Source: Duganella sp. CF402 (lineage in GTDB: Bacteria; Pseudomonadota; Gammaproteobacteria; Burkholderiales; Burkholderiaceae_D). Taken from it: a DNA stretch of 64,000 bases. The position numbers and the translations under genes were made by a program. The DNA lies in the NCBI RefSeq assembly GCF_900109645.1, contig NZ_FOBG01000001.1, positions 1,922,001 through 1,986,000 of the forward strand, in the 5' to 3' direction. The notes beneath the pieces were generated by a model that was given only the letters and a program-made list of their open reading frames with translations, had not been told where the DNA came from and searched no databases. Positions 16,982-24,224 of this stretch are shown piece by piece (the first letter of the stretch is position 1; the number at the start of each line of letters is the position of its first letter).

Positions 16982-18649
16982 ATGACGAAAACCATGTCCT
17001 TGCGCGCCCTCGTTCTGGCCGCATCCTGCCTCGCCCTGTCCAGCTGCTACGCCGCGCCGGCGGCGAGCACCGCCTCCACCCTGCCCAAGCTCGTCGTCGT
17101 GCTGGTGGTGGACGGCCTGCCGAACGAGCAAGTGCAGCGCTACCGCGACCAGTTCGGCGAAGGCGGCTTGCGCCGCATGCTGGACCAGGGAGCGTCCTTC
17201 AGCAACGCCCACCAGGCGCACGGCGTGACCGTGACCGCCATCGGCCACAGCGCCGTGCTGACCGGCGCCTATCCTTATGTGCACGGCATCATCGGCAATA
17301 ACTGGATCGATCCGCTGACCAAAAAATCCGTGTACTGCACCGAGGATAGCAACCACACCTACATCGGCGAAGAGACCAAGCCGTCCGACGGCACCTCGCC
17401 GGCCAAGCTGAAAGTCAACACGCTGGGCGATGAACTGCGCTACGCCACCGGCAGCCGCAGCAAAGTGATCACCGTGTCGGGCAAAGACCGGGGCGCCATC
17501 CTGCTGGCAGGTAAAACCGGCACGGCCTACATGTACATGGAAAAAACCGGCAACTTCGCCAGCAGCACCTACTACATGAAGCAGCATCCGGCATGGGCCA
17601 CCAAGTACCTGGCGACCAAGCCGCAGGACCGCTACTACGGCAAGAGCTGGTCGGCGCTGCTGCCGGAAGCCGCCTACTCTGGCGATGCGCCAGAAGAGCT
17701 GAACGCGGTGAAAGCCGGCGCCCACAACCGCCTCCCGTACAGCTACTACAGTGAGAGCGGCGAAATCGATGCGGGCTACTACGCCAGCCTGCGCGTCGGC
17801 CCGTATCTGGATCAACTGACGCTGGACTTCGCGCGCGCGGCGGTCGAAGGCGAAAACCTCGGCCGCAATCCTGCTGGCGTGCCGGACCTGCTGGGCGTCA
17901 GCCTGTCTGCGCACGATTATGTGAACCATGCGTTTGGCCCGGAGAGCAAGCTGTCGCACGACCACCTGCAGCGCGTGGACCGTATGCTGGCGGACTTCTT
18001 CAACTATCTCGACAAGCGCATCGGCATGGACAATGTGCTGGTGGTGCTGACCGCCGACCACGGCTTCCCGAACACGCCGGAATTCGCGCAAACCCAGCAC
18101 TACGACGCGCAGCGGATTGATGGCGACAAGCTGATGGGCGCGCTGGACAAGCACCTCGAAGCGAAGTTCGGCGTTGCGAAGCTGGTGCAGGCATGGTCGC
18201 TGCCGAACATCCATCTGGACTACGCGCTGGTGGAGCAGAACAAACTGAAACGCGAAGAAGTGGAAACCGCCGCCGCGCGCTACCTGCTGGCGCAGAACGG
18301 TATCGTCGACGCCTTCACGCGCACGCAGTTTGAAAGCGGCGCGGTGCAAGGCACGCACATCAACACCCTGATGCGTCGTGCATGGAACCGCGAATCGTCG
18401 GGCGACCTGATGGTCATCACCAAGCCGTTCTGGTACTTCGGCACCACCACCAGCGGCACCTCGCACGGCTCGCCGTACGCCTACGACACCAACGTGCCGC
18501 TGATGATCATGGGCAAACGCTGGATCAAGCCCGGTGCTTACGGCCAATACGCCGAAGTAGTCGACATCGCGCCGACCCTGGCCAACCTGCTGCACGTACG
18601 TCCACCAGCCGGCTCGGAAGGCCGCGTACTGACGGAAACACTGCGCTAA
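16982..18649 (+). CDS. Secreted alkaline phosphatase-superfamily phosphatase (PafA/PhoK-like)
   Basis: This 555-residue protein has an N-terminal signal with a possible lipobox (LSSC, Cys22). The alkaline phosphatase-superfamily metal sites are visible: D44 in VVDGLP, the catalytic threonine region (VTVTAIGHSAVLTG, T85 favoured), SAHDYVNHAFG, TADHGFPNTPEF and GTSHGSPYAYDTNVPL. This pattern matches the PafA/PhoK calcium or zinc phosphatases and type I phosphodiesterases, which release phosphate from organic esters in the periplasm or outside the cell. The ATG at 16982 leaves the signal peptide at the N terminus; earlier in-frame codons do not. No clear Pho box is seen in the AT-rich 270-base gap upstream. 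Its 3' end overlaps the convergent small gene by 4 bases. Confidence 0.85.
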   Translation: MTKTMSLRALVLAASCLALSSCYAAPAASTASTLPKLVVVLVVDGLPNEQVQRYRDQFGEGGLRRMLDQGASFSNAHQAHGVTVTAIGHSAVLTGAYPYVHGIIGNNWIDPLTKKSVYCTEDSNHTYIGEETKPSDGTSPAKLKVNTLGDELRYATGSRSKVITVSGKDRGAILLAGKTGTAYMYMEKTGNFASSTYYMKQHPAWATKYLATKPQDRYYGKSWSALLPEAAYSGDAPEELNAVKAGAHNRLPYSYYSESGEIDAGYYASLRVGPYLDQLTLDFARAAVEGENLGRNPAGVPDLLGVSLSAHDYVNHAFGPESKLSHDHLQRVDRMLADFFNYLDKRIGMDNVLVVLTADHGFPNTPEFAQTQHYDAQRIDGDKLMGALDKHLEAKFGVAKLVQAWSLPNIHLDYALVEQNKLKREEVETAAARYLLAQNGIVDAFTRTQFESGAVQGTHINTLMRRAWNRESSGDLMVITKPFWYFGTTTSGTSHGSPYAYDTNVPLMIMGKRWIKPGAYGQYAEVVDIAPTLANLLHVRPPAGSEGRVLTETLR

Positions 18650-18966
18650 GGCTGAATGATGATAACCACGGGCGCAACCTGCGCCTGGGTTGTCTCGCCC
18701 TGAAGCAAAGCCGCCACGATCAAAGTATTGAGCACGACGCCTGCCAGCGCAGTGTTCACCAGCCACTTGATCAGGCGGCTTTCGAGTCGTGAAAACTTAG
18801 CATCAACTTCCTCGCTGAACGACTTAAAGCCAAGCTCCAAATTCTGGCGATGCGCATCCAGCAGGCCAACCACGATACATTCGTGCGCCTTCAACTCGCC
18901 AGCCAATCGCGCAAACGTCCCCTCAATTCTGGCGTCAACATAATCTTTGTCGATAGCGGAGTTCAT
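18646..18966 (-). CDS. Small membrane-anchored coiled-coil protein, unknown function
   Basis: The 106-residue product has a charged helical N-terminal part (residues 5-68, heptad-like, suited to coiled-coil formation), one hydrophobic segment (about 70-90, NTALAGVVLNTLIVAALLQG) and a short extracytoplasmic tail. This plan is common among small phage- or integration-associated proteins of unknown role (DUF1640-like in general look), but I do not recognise a family securely. It lies on the minus strand, converging on the phosphatase gene with a 4-base overlap, and is followed on the same strand side by fosA upstream. Confidence 0.6.
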   Translation of the reverse strand: MNSAIDKDYVDARIEGTFARLAGELKAHECIVVGLLDAHRQNLELGFKSFSEEVDAKFSRLESRLIKWLVNTALAGVVLNTLIVAALLQGETTQAQVAPVVIIIQP

Positions 18967-19008
18967 GCCTTATCTTCTGCCTCGCTACAACCTCTGTCAA
19001 CGCAGTTT

Positions 19009-19419
19009 TCAATCGAAAAATCTCATGCCCTTATAGGGCTTAGTTCTACACTCGGCCAGCCGCGAAGCGAGCGAGCCGACGTGGGCTTCCAACTGATGTC
19101 CGTCCGGATCGAGAAAATAAAACGAATCCCCTTCGCTACGATTTTCCTGCCAAGCGACCACCCTGCCCTCGATAAGCTTCTTCGTGAACCGATTGAAATC
19201 GGACTGCGAGATAGAAAACGCGTAGTGGGTGTAGGCCGGCGCCGGCTTGACGCCCGCCTCGCTACCCAAAGACAAACACAGCCACAGATCACCGAGCGCA
19301 AGGTACGCGCCGCGCTCCCAGATAGCCACCGGCTGAAACCCAAGAAGACGCGCGTAAAAATCAAAGCTACGCGACAAATCAGAAACGGCCAGCGTCAAGT
19401 GATTTAAACCAGTAAGCAC
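19009..19419 (-). CDS. fosA: FosA-family fosfomycin-resistance glutathione transferase
   Basis: The 136-residue protein is a single vicinal-oxygen-chelate unit matching chromosomal FosA proteins in length and sequence. The three metal ligands are in place: H7 (LNHLTLAV), H65 (YTHYAFSI) and E111 (PDGHQLEAH). The [16 protein letters not shown] block, which carries the potassium site and active-site loop, is almost canonical, but the lysine normally just before it (WK-type) is W90-Q91 here. FosA adds glutathione to the epoxide carbon of fosfomycin using Mn2+ and K+. The start is a GTG preceded by AAGG. Fosfomycin resistance in the host is a family-based expectation only. Confidence 0.85.
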   Translation of the reverse strand: MLTGLNHLTLAVSDLSRSFDFYARLLGFQPVAIWERGAYLALGDLWLCLSLGSEAGVKPAPAYTHYAFSISQSDFNRFTKKLIEGRVVAWQENRSEGDSFYFLDPDGHQLEAHVGSLASRLAECRTKPYKGMRFFD

Positions 19420-19484
19420 AGAATACCTTGAGAAAAAAGGCCAGAAAATGCTATCTTATCAAATCCACAGCACTCTCCATCGGG

Positions 19485-19513
19485 GACTGCTTTCGGCCAC
19501 TAGCAGACACTGG
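19485..19513 (+). repeat. Intergenic tail motif, copy 1
   Basis: The block GGCCACTAGCAGACACTGG (19495-19513) is preceded by GACTGCT, which pairs 6 of 7 bases with AGCAGAC to form an imperfect hairpin. Related blocks occur at 19818, 20307 and 20783, always next to small unknown genes. Confidence 0.5.
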
Positions 19514-19534
19514 TGTTATCGACCTGATTTGAAT

Positions 19535-19771
19535 ATGCCGACTTACGTTAAAAGACACTGGAACGAGCTTCGAGATGATGAACATGACGCTTGGGGAACC
19601 TCTTGGTGGTACTTCGAAGTTGATAATGAAGGCGGGGTACTTCGTCAGATTGAGCAGTACGATTCCGGCGTTCGTTTATGTTATGGTGAACAGCATATAG
19701 AGGATGAGTTCGGCGGGCTTAGCCAAGTCCCACTGGATTTATCTGAGTCGGGGTACACCGCAATCTCATGA
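19535..19771 (+). CDS. Small conserved hypothetical protein
   Basis: From the ATG at 19535 this is a 78-residue soluble protein with the pattern YVKRHWNELRDDEHDAWGTSWWYFEVD, then VLRQIEQYDSGVRLCYG and a closing DEFGGLSQ. I recognise this as a type of short stand-alone protein found scattered in many bacteria, with no known function. An in-frame ATG at 19448 would lengthen it by 29 residues, but that part runs across the tail motif at 19485-19513 and looks non-coding, so I reject it. The gene is AT-richer than its surroundings and is the first of four similarly oriented small genes. Confidence 0.65.
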   Translation: MPTYVKRHWNELRDDEHDAWGTSWWYFEVDNEGGVLRQIEQYDSGVRLCYGEQHIEDEFGGLSQVPLDLSESGYTAIS

Positions 19772-19817
19772 CAAGATTTCGAGGCAGCCTGGAACTCCCC
19801 ATAAATATGCGGCAACC

Positions 19818-19836
19818 GGCCAGCAGCGGACCTAGG
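19818..19836 (+). repeat. Intergenic tail motif, copy 2
   Basis: GGCCAGCAGCGGACCTAGG lies in the 106-base gap between two small genes and matches the shared pattern GGCCAnnAGCRGAC at 19818-19831. No matching left arm of a hairpin is evident here. Confidence 0.4.
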
Positions 19837-19877
19837 CAACAGTACACCATTGGCAGTCTGAACACGGAAGTCTGAAA

Positions 19878-20270
19878 ATGCTGAGATTCTTGAAGGCGGT
19901 TATTGTAGTGCTAATGTGTCTTTGGACGAGTGCTGAATCGAGTGAACTCAAAGATGTCTCGATGATCCAGCTCATTGCGAATCCGCAGCAGTATGACGGA
20001 AAGCCAATTCGCGTAATGGCCTTCCTGCACTTGGAGTTTGAAGGACACGCGCTTTACTTACACCGCGAAGACTTCGATAAATCCCTATTGTCTAACGCAG
20101 TTTGGATATCACTAGACGATCAGCAGATTCGTACGTCTAAAAAATTTAGCGGCGGATATGTACTGGTCGAAGGGGTTTTTAGTGCTAAGGATCGAGGACA
20201 TTTAGGTATCTTTTCGGGATCGATTCAGCGGGTTACTCGATTGCAGAGTTGGGAACGCAAGAAGAAATGA
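19878..20270 (+). CDS. Small exported hypothetical protein (OB-fold-like)
   Basis: The 130-residue product starts with a basic-hydrophobic signal peptide (residues 1-22, LKAVIVVLMCLWTSAES). The mature part begins with VSMIQLIANPQQYDGKPIRVMAFLHLEFEG, a pattern of strands like the small periplasmic OB-fold proteins that open with a NPxxYxGKxVxVxGxL motif. It is probably periplasmic. GGAAG sits 7 bases before the ATG. No enzyme motif is visible. It belongs to the AT-richer patch of small same-strand genes; each neighbour is separated by about 70-110 bases holding the recurrent tail motif. Confidence 0.65.
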   Translation: MLRFLKAVIVVLMCLWTSAESSELKDVSMIQLIANPQQYDGKPIRVMAFLHLEFEGHALYLHREDFDKSLLSNAVWISLDDQQIRTSKKFSGGYVLVEGVFSAKDRGHLGIFSGSIQRVTRLQSWERKKK

Positions 20271-20306
20271 GGCCGGGTTTGTAGTCATTCCGAGGCGGCC
20301 GTAGCC

Positions 20307-20324
20307 GGCCAAGAACAGACATAG
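20307..20324 (+). repeat. Intergenic tail motif, copy 3
   Basis: GGCCAAGAACAGACATAG lies 17 bases before the next GTG start and follows a GC-rich stretch (GGCGGCCGTAGCCGGCC) able to fold on itself. It fits the shared pattern with one change (AACAGAC for AGCAGAC). Confidence 0.4.
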
Positions 20325-20340
20325 AGATAGGAGCATCCTA

Positions 20341-20781
20341 GTGCAAGTAGCCGAATCTCCAATTGCTGCGTTACGCTTCCGCGTTAGCTACCAGCCTGGG
20401 GAATACCTGAGAATAGTTACAGCCCATGCTCTTGCTGAACTGGCACGCCGAAAAATTGAACAAGGAAAGAAGATAAGCCGACTAGATGTCGTCATTCTGC
20501 GGACCTGTTTGTTGCTATTTGTTCCGCCGATATTCCTATTTAAGGTATTGAAAGTTGGCACTTGTGACTTTCATTTTGATGATACAGGGATCGTCCGGCG
20601 TTCGAAGGGCGGAGAGTTGGTCGTCCCTTGGACCGAGATCGTCGCCATTCATACGTACCCAGCAGGTTATCTATTTGCGCAGATCGGCGGCGCAATGCCG
20701 GTTCCTTTTAGGGTACTGAGTGATGAGCAGCATGTTCTATTGAAGGGTTACATTGCTCGACATCAACCCGCCGTACGCTGA
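20341..20781 (+). CDS. YcxB-like membrane-anchored hypothetical protein
   Basis: The 146-residue protein has a hydrophobic stretch at about residues 51-74 (VILRTCLLLFVPPIFLFKVLKVG), then a beta-rich region with FHFDDTGIVRRSKGGELVVPWTEIVAIHTYP, the layout of the YcxB-like C-terminal domain (PH-like fold). The start is GTG at 20341, supported by GGAG 7 bases upstream. Its stop codon overlaps the left arm of tail motif copy 4. The role of YcxB-like proteins is unknown; some accompany toxin or immunity islands, which would suit the surrounding patch of small genes, but nothing here proves that. Confidence 0.6.
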   Translation: MQVAESPIAALRFRVSYQPGEYLRIVTAHALAELARRKIEQGKKISRLDVVILRTCLLLFVPPIFLFKVLKVGTCDFHFDDTGIVRRSKGGELVVPWTEIVAIHTYPAGYLFAQIGGAMPVPFRVLSDEQHVLLKGYIARHQPAVR

Positions 20782-20800
20782 CGGCCATTAGCAGTCAGTG
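20778..20800 (+). repeat. Intergenic tail motif, copy 4
   Basis: GGCCATTAGCAGTCAGTG (20783-20800) matches copy 1 at 15 of 18 positions. CTGAC (20778-20782) and GTCAG (20794-20798) can pair. The left arm contains the stop codon of the YcxB-like gene, so the motif is attached directly to the gene end. Confidence 0.5.
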
Positions 20801-20823
20801 ATAACTTTTAAAGAATAGCTTTT

Positions 20824-21207
20824 ATGAATTTTGACGGAGCATCCCCAGTAGTAATTTCATTGGCGAAGGAGTTCATCGCGGCGATGCGACGAATAAATCC
20901 TTTGTGGGAACGCGCCTATTGGCGATTCGTATGCGCAGATGCCCAATATGGCTCCAATGCCTCCTACAGCACTTCATCAGGCGTCACGTTGATTTCCACT
21001 CTCAATGAGGGCCAGCTATTCGACAATCTAAACGACTTAGGACGGCAACTTTGGAATTTTGAAAGCGACCTAAGCCGGAAATTTTGCGTTTGCCTTTTAG
21101 TCGTGAGCTCTGACTTCGATTACGAAATAAAATTTGAACAGCATGACCAGAATAAATGGCGTATCACAAAGCTCGATGGTAAGAGCGGAATACCAGAAGG
21201 CCTGTAA
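20824..21207 (+). CDS. Small hypothetical protein, immunity-protein-like
   Basis: This 127-residue soluble protein begins with a helix containing LAKEFIAAMRRINPLWERAYWRFV, then alternating strands (GVTLISTLNEGQLFDNLNDLGRQLWNF, CLLVVSSDFDYEIKFEQHD) and ends KLDGKSGIPEGL. The helix-then-sheet plan and the acidic surface resemble small polymorphic-toxin immunity proteins (DUF600/YezG type in general outline), but I cannot assign a family. No toxin gene lies beside it. The ribosome-binding site is weak. It is AT-rich relative to the flanks and is the last plus-strand gene of the patch. Confidence 0.6.
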   Translation: MNFDGASPVVISLAKEFIAAMRRINPLWERAYWRFVCADAQYGSNASYSTSSGVTLISTLNEGQLFDNLNDLGRQLWNFESDLSRKFCVCLLVVSSDFDYEIKFEQHDQNKWRITKLDGKSGIPEGL

Positions 21208-21309
21208 ATTTCAATGACGACTGACGGCTTCGGGGCGATAGTTGCCGGTCGCCCTCGCTTGCTAAAAGGGCCTTAGCTGATCACAGTTAACACTAGCAAG
21301 ATACTTGAA

Positions 21310-21978
21310 TCACGCCCTCTGGCGGGGCGTCCGGCGATATGGCGGAACGCCTAGGCGATTCAGGCCCTGGAACGAATCTTTAATTGGCAGCTTGGGGTGG
21401 AAGTACCCAAGGATGCAATCGGCGTTGCGTACTGCGATTTGGATGTGCGATAAGCGCCTTATGGCAGAGGTTGGAAAGACCGGCTGGCCTTGTGCGAAGA
21501 GGCCGCGAACTGTGTCATAGGGCGGCTGTCCAAACTTTATCCGCTGACCATGTACGTGATTGATTACTGCGCGATCAAGATGATGCAGTATTCCTTCCAG
21601 ATCATCAGGGCCAGCGGAGCGATTCCTGGGCAATTCGAAACCTGCAGGAAGGTCCTCTTCCAAGGCGGCATAAGCCAATTTAATCTCTTCAATGCCAGCT
21701 TGGGTCGTCAGATCGAGGCAGTTGCCAAGCTGGATCACCGCACCAATAGCGTAAGAACGCAAAATCGGACAAGCCGTCAGATTCAGATGCGGCGCCTCCG
21801 CGGCGGCTTCGGCAAACATCTTGGCACGCAAGCCATCTCCCTCGAAGAAGTAAATTCCTTCTCCGAGCCAGTCGTATGGATTTTTACTTGGCCTGAGGTG
21901 AGAGTAGTCATCACCTGTAAGCTGGATAGCCGTATCAAAATCGCAGCCGTGGTAGGCAACAACAATGTCACCGCTCAT
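21310..21978 (-). CDS. ADP-ribosyltransferase-like protein, putative toxin of a two-gene pair
   Basis: The 222-residue product opens with VVAYHGCDFDTAIQL (H10-G11), then PYDWLGEGIYFFEGDGLRAKMFAE (G41-I-Y43-F). A His-Gly near the N terminus followed by GxGIYF-type strand is the look of the ADP-ribosyltransferase fold (DUF3990/PARP-like), with H and Y as NAD-binding residues; a final catalytic residue is uncertain. The C-terminal part (QRIKFGQPPYDTVRGLFAQGQPVFPTSAIRRLSHIQIAVRN) is not recognised but reads like a substrate- or DNA-facing domain. It overlaps the upstream small gene by 4 bases (ATGA), the usual antitoxin-first order. The toxin role is an inference. Confidence 0.55.
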   Translation of the reverse strand: MSGDIVVAYHGCDFDTAIQLTGDDYSHLRPSKNPYDWLGEGIYFFEGDGLRAKMFAEAAAEAPHLNLTACPILRSYAIGAVIQLGNCLDLTTQAGIEEIKLAYAALEEDLPAGFELPRNRSAGPDDLEGILHHLDRAVINHVHGQRIKFGQPPYDTVRGLFAQGQPVFPTSAIRRLSHIQIAVRNADCILGYFHPKLPIKDSFQGLNRLGVPPYRRTPRQRA

Positions 21979-22217
21979 TTTTTATAGGAGGCGGTGAGCT
22001 TGCCGCTCTTTGTCCAGAGTCCAAAAGACCGGCCTATCTCGACAATTTCTTCCGGTGTCAGCCGTCGCCGCCCTTCGGCAGGAGCCTCTCTCAGCTTCTT
22101 GAAGTACTCGTTTTGCCGCTCCCACATCTTTTGATGTTCTGGCGACAAAGGGCTTGGCTGGGCTTTGGCTTTTTTGGCCCTCTTCGGTGCTGAGGCGGGC
22201 TTGGCTTTGGCGGGCAT
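21975..22217 (-). CDS. Small basic partner protein, putative antitoxin
   Basis: From the ATG at 22217 this is an 80-residue protein with a lysine/alanine-rich N-terminal arm (PAKAKPASAPKRAKKAKAQ), a central helix (PEHQKMWERQNEYFKKLREA) and a C-terminal LTPEEIVEIGRSFGLWTKSGKL, which could be a small helix-turn-helix or toxin-binding segment. An in-frame ATG at 22283 would add 22 residues of unlikely composition. Its stop overlaps the start of the ADP-ribosyltransferase-like gene as ATGA, so the two are translated together. Small size, charge and position fit an antitoxin, but no known antitoxin family is recognised. Confidence 0.5.
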   Translation of the reverse strand: MPAKAKPASAPKRAKKAKAQPSPLSPEHQKMWERQNEYFKKLREAPAEGRRRLTPEEIVEIGRSFGLWTKSGKLTASYKK

Positions 22218-22319
22218 GGCTGGCTGAACAAACGCATATCGGGAGTGATCCAGTCTACTCCTCAAACACGCGTGCCGGCACACGCCACCTGTTGATCCAT
22301 GTCTAAACGCGTGCGGCGC

Positions 22320-22688
22320 TCAAATCAAGCTACTCAGATAACGGTTCAGATGATCGAAATTGAGCGGCTTGGAAAAATGCTGGGTGAAGCCCGCCGCGAC
22401 CGCCTTCTTGGCCGAATCGCGGTCGGCCGAGCCGGTCAGCGCGATAATCGGCACCGTCTGCGCGCCCGGCATGCGGCGGATCGCGCGCACCGCGCCGAAG
22501 CCGTCCATCCAAGGCATGCCAAGGTCCATGATGATGGCCTTCGGCATGCTATCGCGCACCCAGTCGCAAGCCTCGTAGCCGTTGTGCGCGGACGCAGTCT
22601 CATAGCCCTGACACTGCAACAGTGCCGACAACGATTCGACCATATCGGTGTTATCGTCCACCACCAGAACCTGTTTCGCGCTTGCCAT
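22320..22688 (-). CDS. Stand-alone response-regulator receiver domain
   Basis: The 122-residue protein is a single CheY-like receiver domain. Acidic-pocket residues D11 and D12, the phosphate acceptor D55 (IIMDLGMPWMDG), the switch threonine T85 (ALTGSA) and K107 (SKPLN) are all present, so it should be phosphorylated normally. There is no output domain and no histidine kinase nearby, so the partner is encoded elsewhere. It probably acts as a phosphorelay intermediate or by protein contact. The start at 22688 is preceded by GAGG at 6 bases; the upstream GTG at 22700 overlaps that site. Confidence 0.88.
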   Translation of the reverse strand: MASAKQVLVVDDNTDMVESLSALLQCQGYETASAHNGYEACDWVRDSMPKAIIMDLGMPWMDGFGAVRAIRRMPGAQTVPIIALTGSADRDSAKKAVAAGFTQHFSKPLNFDHLNRYLSSLI

Positions 22689-22764
22689 GATATGCCTCAC
22701 ATTGAAAGAGTTTGTGAGGCTATCGTAGCAACGGCTGAGTTAGCCGTATGTTCGCCAGCGTACC

Positions 22765-23247
22765 TTAAGCCTCACCGCGCACGGCGGCTTCGATTTTGGC
22801 GACGTCGATTTTGCCCATCTCCATCATCGCGGCGAAGGCGCGCTGGGCCACTTCGCCGCCCTGGGCCATCGCGTCGGTCAGCACGCGCGGGGTGATTTGC
22901 CACGACAGGCCCCACTTGTCCTTGCACCAGCCGCACGCGCTTTCGGTGCCGCCGTTGCCGACGATGGCGTTCCAGTAGCGGTCGGTCTCGGCCTGGTCGT
23001 CGGTGGCGATCTGGAAGGAGAAGGCTTCGCTTTGCTTGAAGGTGGGGCCGCCGTTGAGGCCCATGCAGGGAATGCCGCAGACCGTGAAGTCCACCGTCAG
23101 CACCTGCCCGGCTTTGCCGCCGGGGAAGTCGGCCGGTGCACGATACACCGCGCCGACCGAACTGTCGGGGAAGGTGCGGGCGTAAAAGTTCGCGGCTTCT
23201 TCCGCGTCCTGGTCGTACCACAGGCAGATCGTATTCTTATTCGTCAT
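22765..23247 (-). CDS. PhnB-like VOC-family protein
   Basis: The roughly 160-residue protein is a vicinal-oxygen-chelate fold member of the PhnB-like (3-demethylubiquinone-9 3-methyltransferase-named) group: ICLWYDQDAEEAANFYARTFPDS at the N terminus, FTVCGIPCMGLNGGP in the middle and KDKWGLSWQITPRVL near the end. These proteins are common and lack a proven activity; the methyltransferase name in databases is a historical label. Two adjacent ATG codons (23248-23250 and 23245-23247) follow AGGAGAGAG; the second has the better spacing. It is divergent from the ABC transporter genes. Confidence 0.8.
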   Translation of the reverse strand: MTNKNTICLWYDQDAEEAANFYARTFPDSSVGAVYRAPADFPGGKAGQVLTVDFTVCGIPCMGLNGGPTFKQSEAFSFQIATDDQAETDRYWNAIVGNGGTESACGWCKDKWGLSWQITPRVLTDAMAQGGEVAQRAFAAMMEMGKIDVAKIEAAVRGEA

Positions 23248-23345
23248 CATCTCTCTCCTCTGTTGAGCTCCGGCGGGCAACGCCACCGAAGAGCAGTATA
23301 ATCAATTGGGGCAAACGACGGCCCCATTTTCATTTCAGGAGTGCC

Positions 23346-24224
23346 ATGCTCGAATTACGCAATGTAGTGAAAACCTATGGGAAGAACGTCCGCGCGGTCG
23401 ATGACATCAGCCTGGAGCTGCCGGCTGGCGTGGTTGGCCTGATCGGCCACAATGGCGCCGGCAAGACCACGCTGATGCAGATGATCGCCACCATTTCCCG
23501 GCCCACCAGCGGGCAAATCATGTTCGATGGCGTGGACATCGTGAAGCAGCCGGACGCCATGCGAAAGCGGCTCGGCTTCCTGCCACAGGACTTCGGCGTC
23601 TATCCCAATCTGAGCGCACTGGAATTCATGCAGTACTTCGCCGCGCTGAAGGGCGTGCGCGATCCGGCGCGCATCAAGCACCTGCTGGAACTGGTCAATC
23701 TGCACGATCACGCGCACAAGCAGGCTGCCGGCTTCTCAGGCGGTATGCGCCGCCGGCTGGGGATCGCGCAGGCGCTGCTCAATGATCCGGACGTCCTGAT
23801 CGTCGACGAGCCGACCGCCGGCCTCGATCCGGAAGAACGGCTGCGTTTCCGCCATCTGCTGTCCGAAATCGGCTTCCGCAAGCTGGTCATCATCTCGACG
23901 CACATCGTGTCCGACATCGAAAACATGGCGGGGCGGCTGGTGATCATGAACCAGGGCCGGCTTGTAGGCAGCGACACGCCCGACAACTTTGTCCAGCGCG
24001 CCCGCCCGCAAGTATGGTCGGCAACCGTGACGCCGCAAGAATATGAAACGCTGCGCGCGCAAGTCCAGGTCCTGCAGGCCCAGCGAAACGAGCATGGCAT
24101 CACGCTGCGCATCGCCCACCCATCCTCACCGCACGCCGACGCGCGCCCGGCGGAACCTAGCCTGGAAGAGGCCTTGATGGCGCAACGCTATGCGGTGCGC
24201 GACCACGCCGGACTGGCGCCATGA
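23346..24224 (+). CDS. ABC transporter ATP-binding subunit
   Basis: The 292-residue protein is a complete ABC ATPase: Walker A GHNGAGKTT (34-42), signature FSGGMRRRLGIAQAL, Walker B LIVDEPTAGLD and the switch histidine in IISTHIVSDIE. The order and the Q-loop (LPQDFGVYPNLSALEF) place it with the drug/polysaccharide-type (ABC-2) exporters. Its C-terminal 80 residues form an extra beta domain (RPQVWSATVTPQEYETL) seen in many of these subunits. AGGAG lies 4 bases before the ATG. The permease gene overlaps its stop by 4 bases, so the two form one transporter; the substrate is unknown. Confidence 0.88.
   Translation: MLELRNVVKTYGKNVRAVDDISLELPAGVVGLIGHNGAGKTTLMQMIATISRPTSGQIMFDGVDIVKQPDAMRKRLGFLPQDFGVYPNLSALEFMQYFAALKGVRDPARIKHLLELVNLHDHAHKQAAGFSGGMRRRLGIAQALLNDPDVLIVDEPTAGLDPEERLRFRHLLSEIGFRKLVIISTHIVSDIENMAGRLVIMNQGRLVGSDTPDNFVQRARPQVWSATVTPQEYETLRAQVQVLQAQRNEHGITLRIAHPSSPHADARPAEPSLEEALMAQRYAVRDHAGLAP

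Noticed and set aside
16964..18766. A 600-codon minus-strand frame opposite the phosphatase gene
   Set aside because: The plus-strand frame has a signal peptide and all metal-site motifs; the minus frame is composition-driven.
19448..19534. Longer N terminus for the small gene at 19535
   Set aside because: The added 29 residues would be encoded across the repeat motif, and the conserved part begins at the later ATG.
19485..21254. Integron attC sites
   Set aside because: The tail motifs lack the GTTRRRY core and no integrase gene or attI site is near; I report them as an unexplained repeat only.
21233..21254. Terminator hairpin between convergent genes (GGGCGA/TCGCCC)
   Set aside because: The 6-bp stem has a 10-base loop and is not followed by a T-run on either strand.
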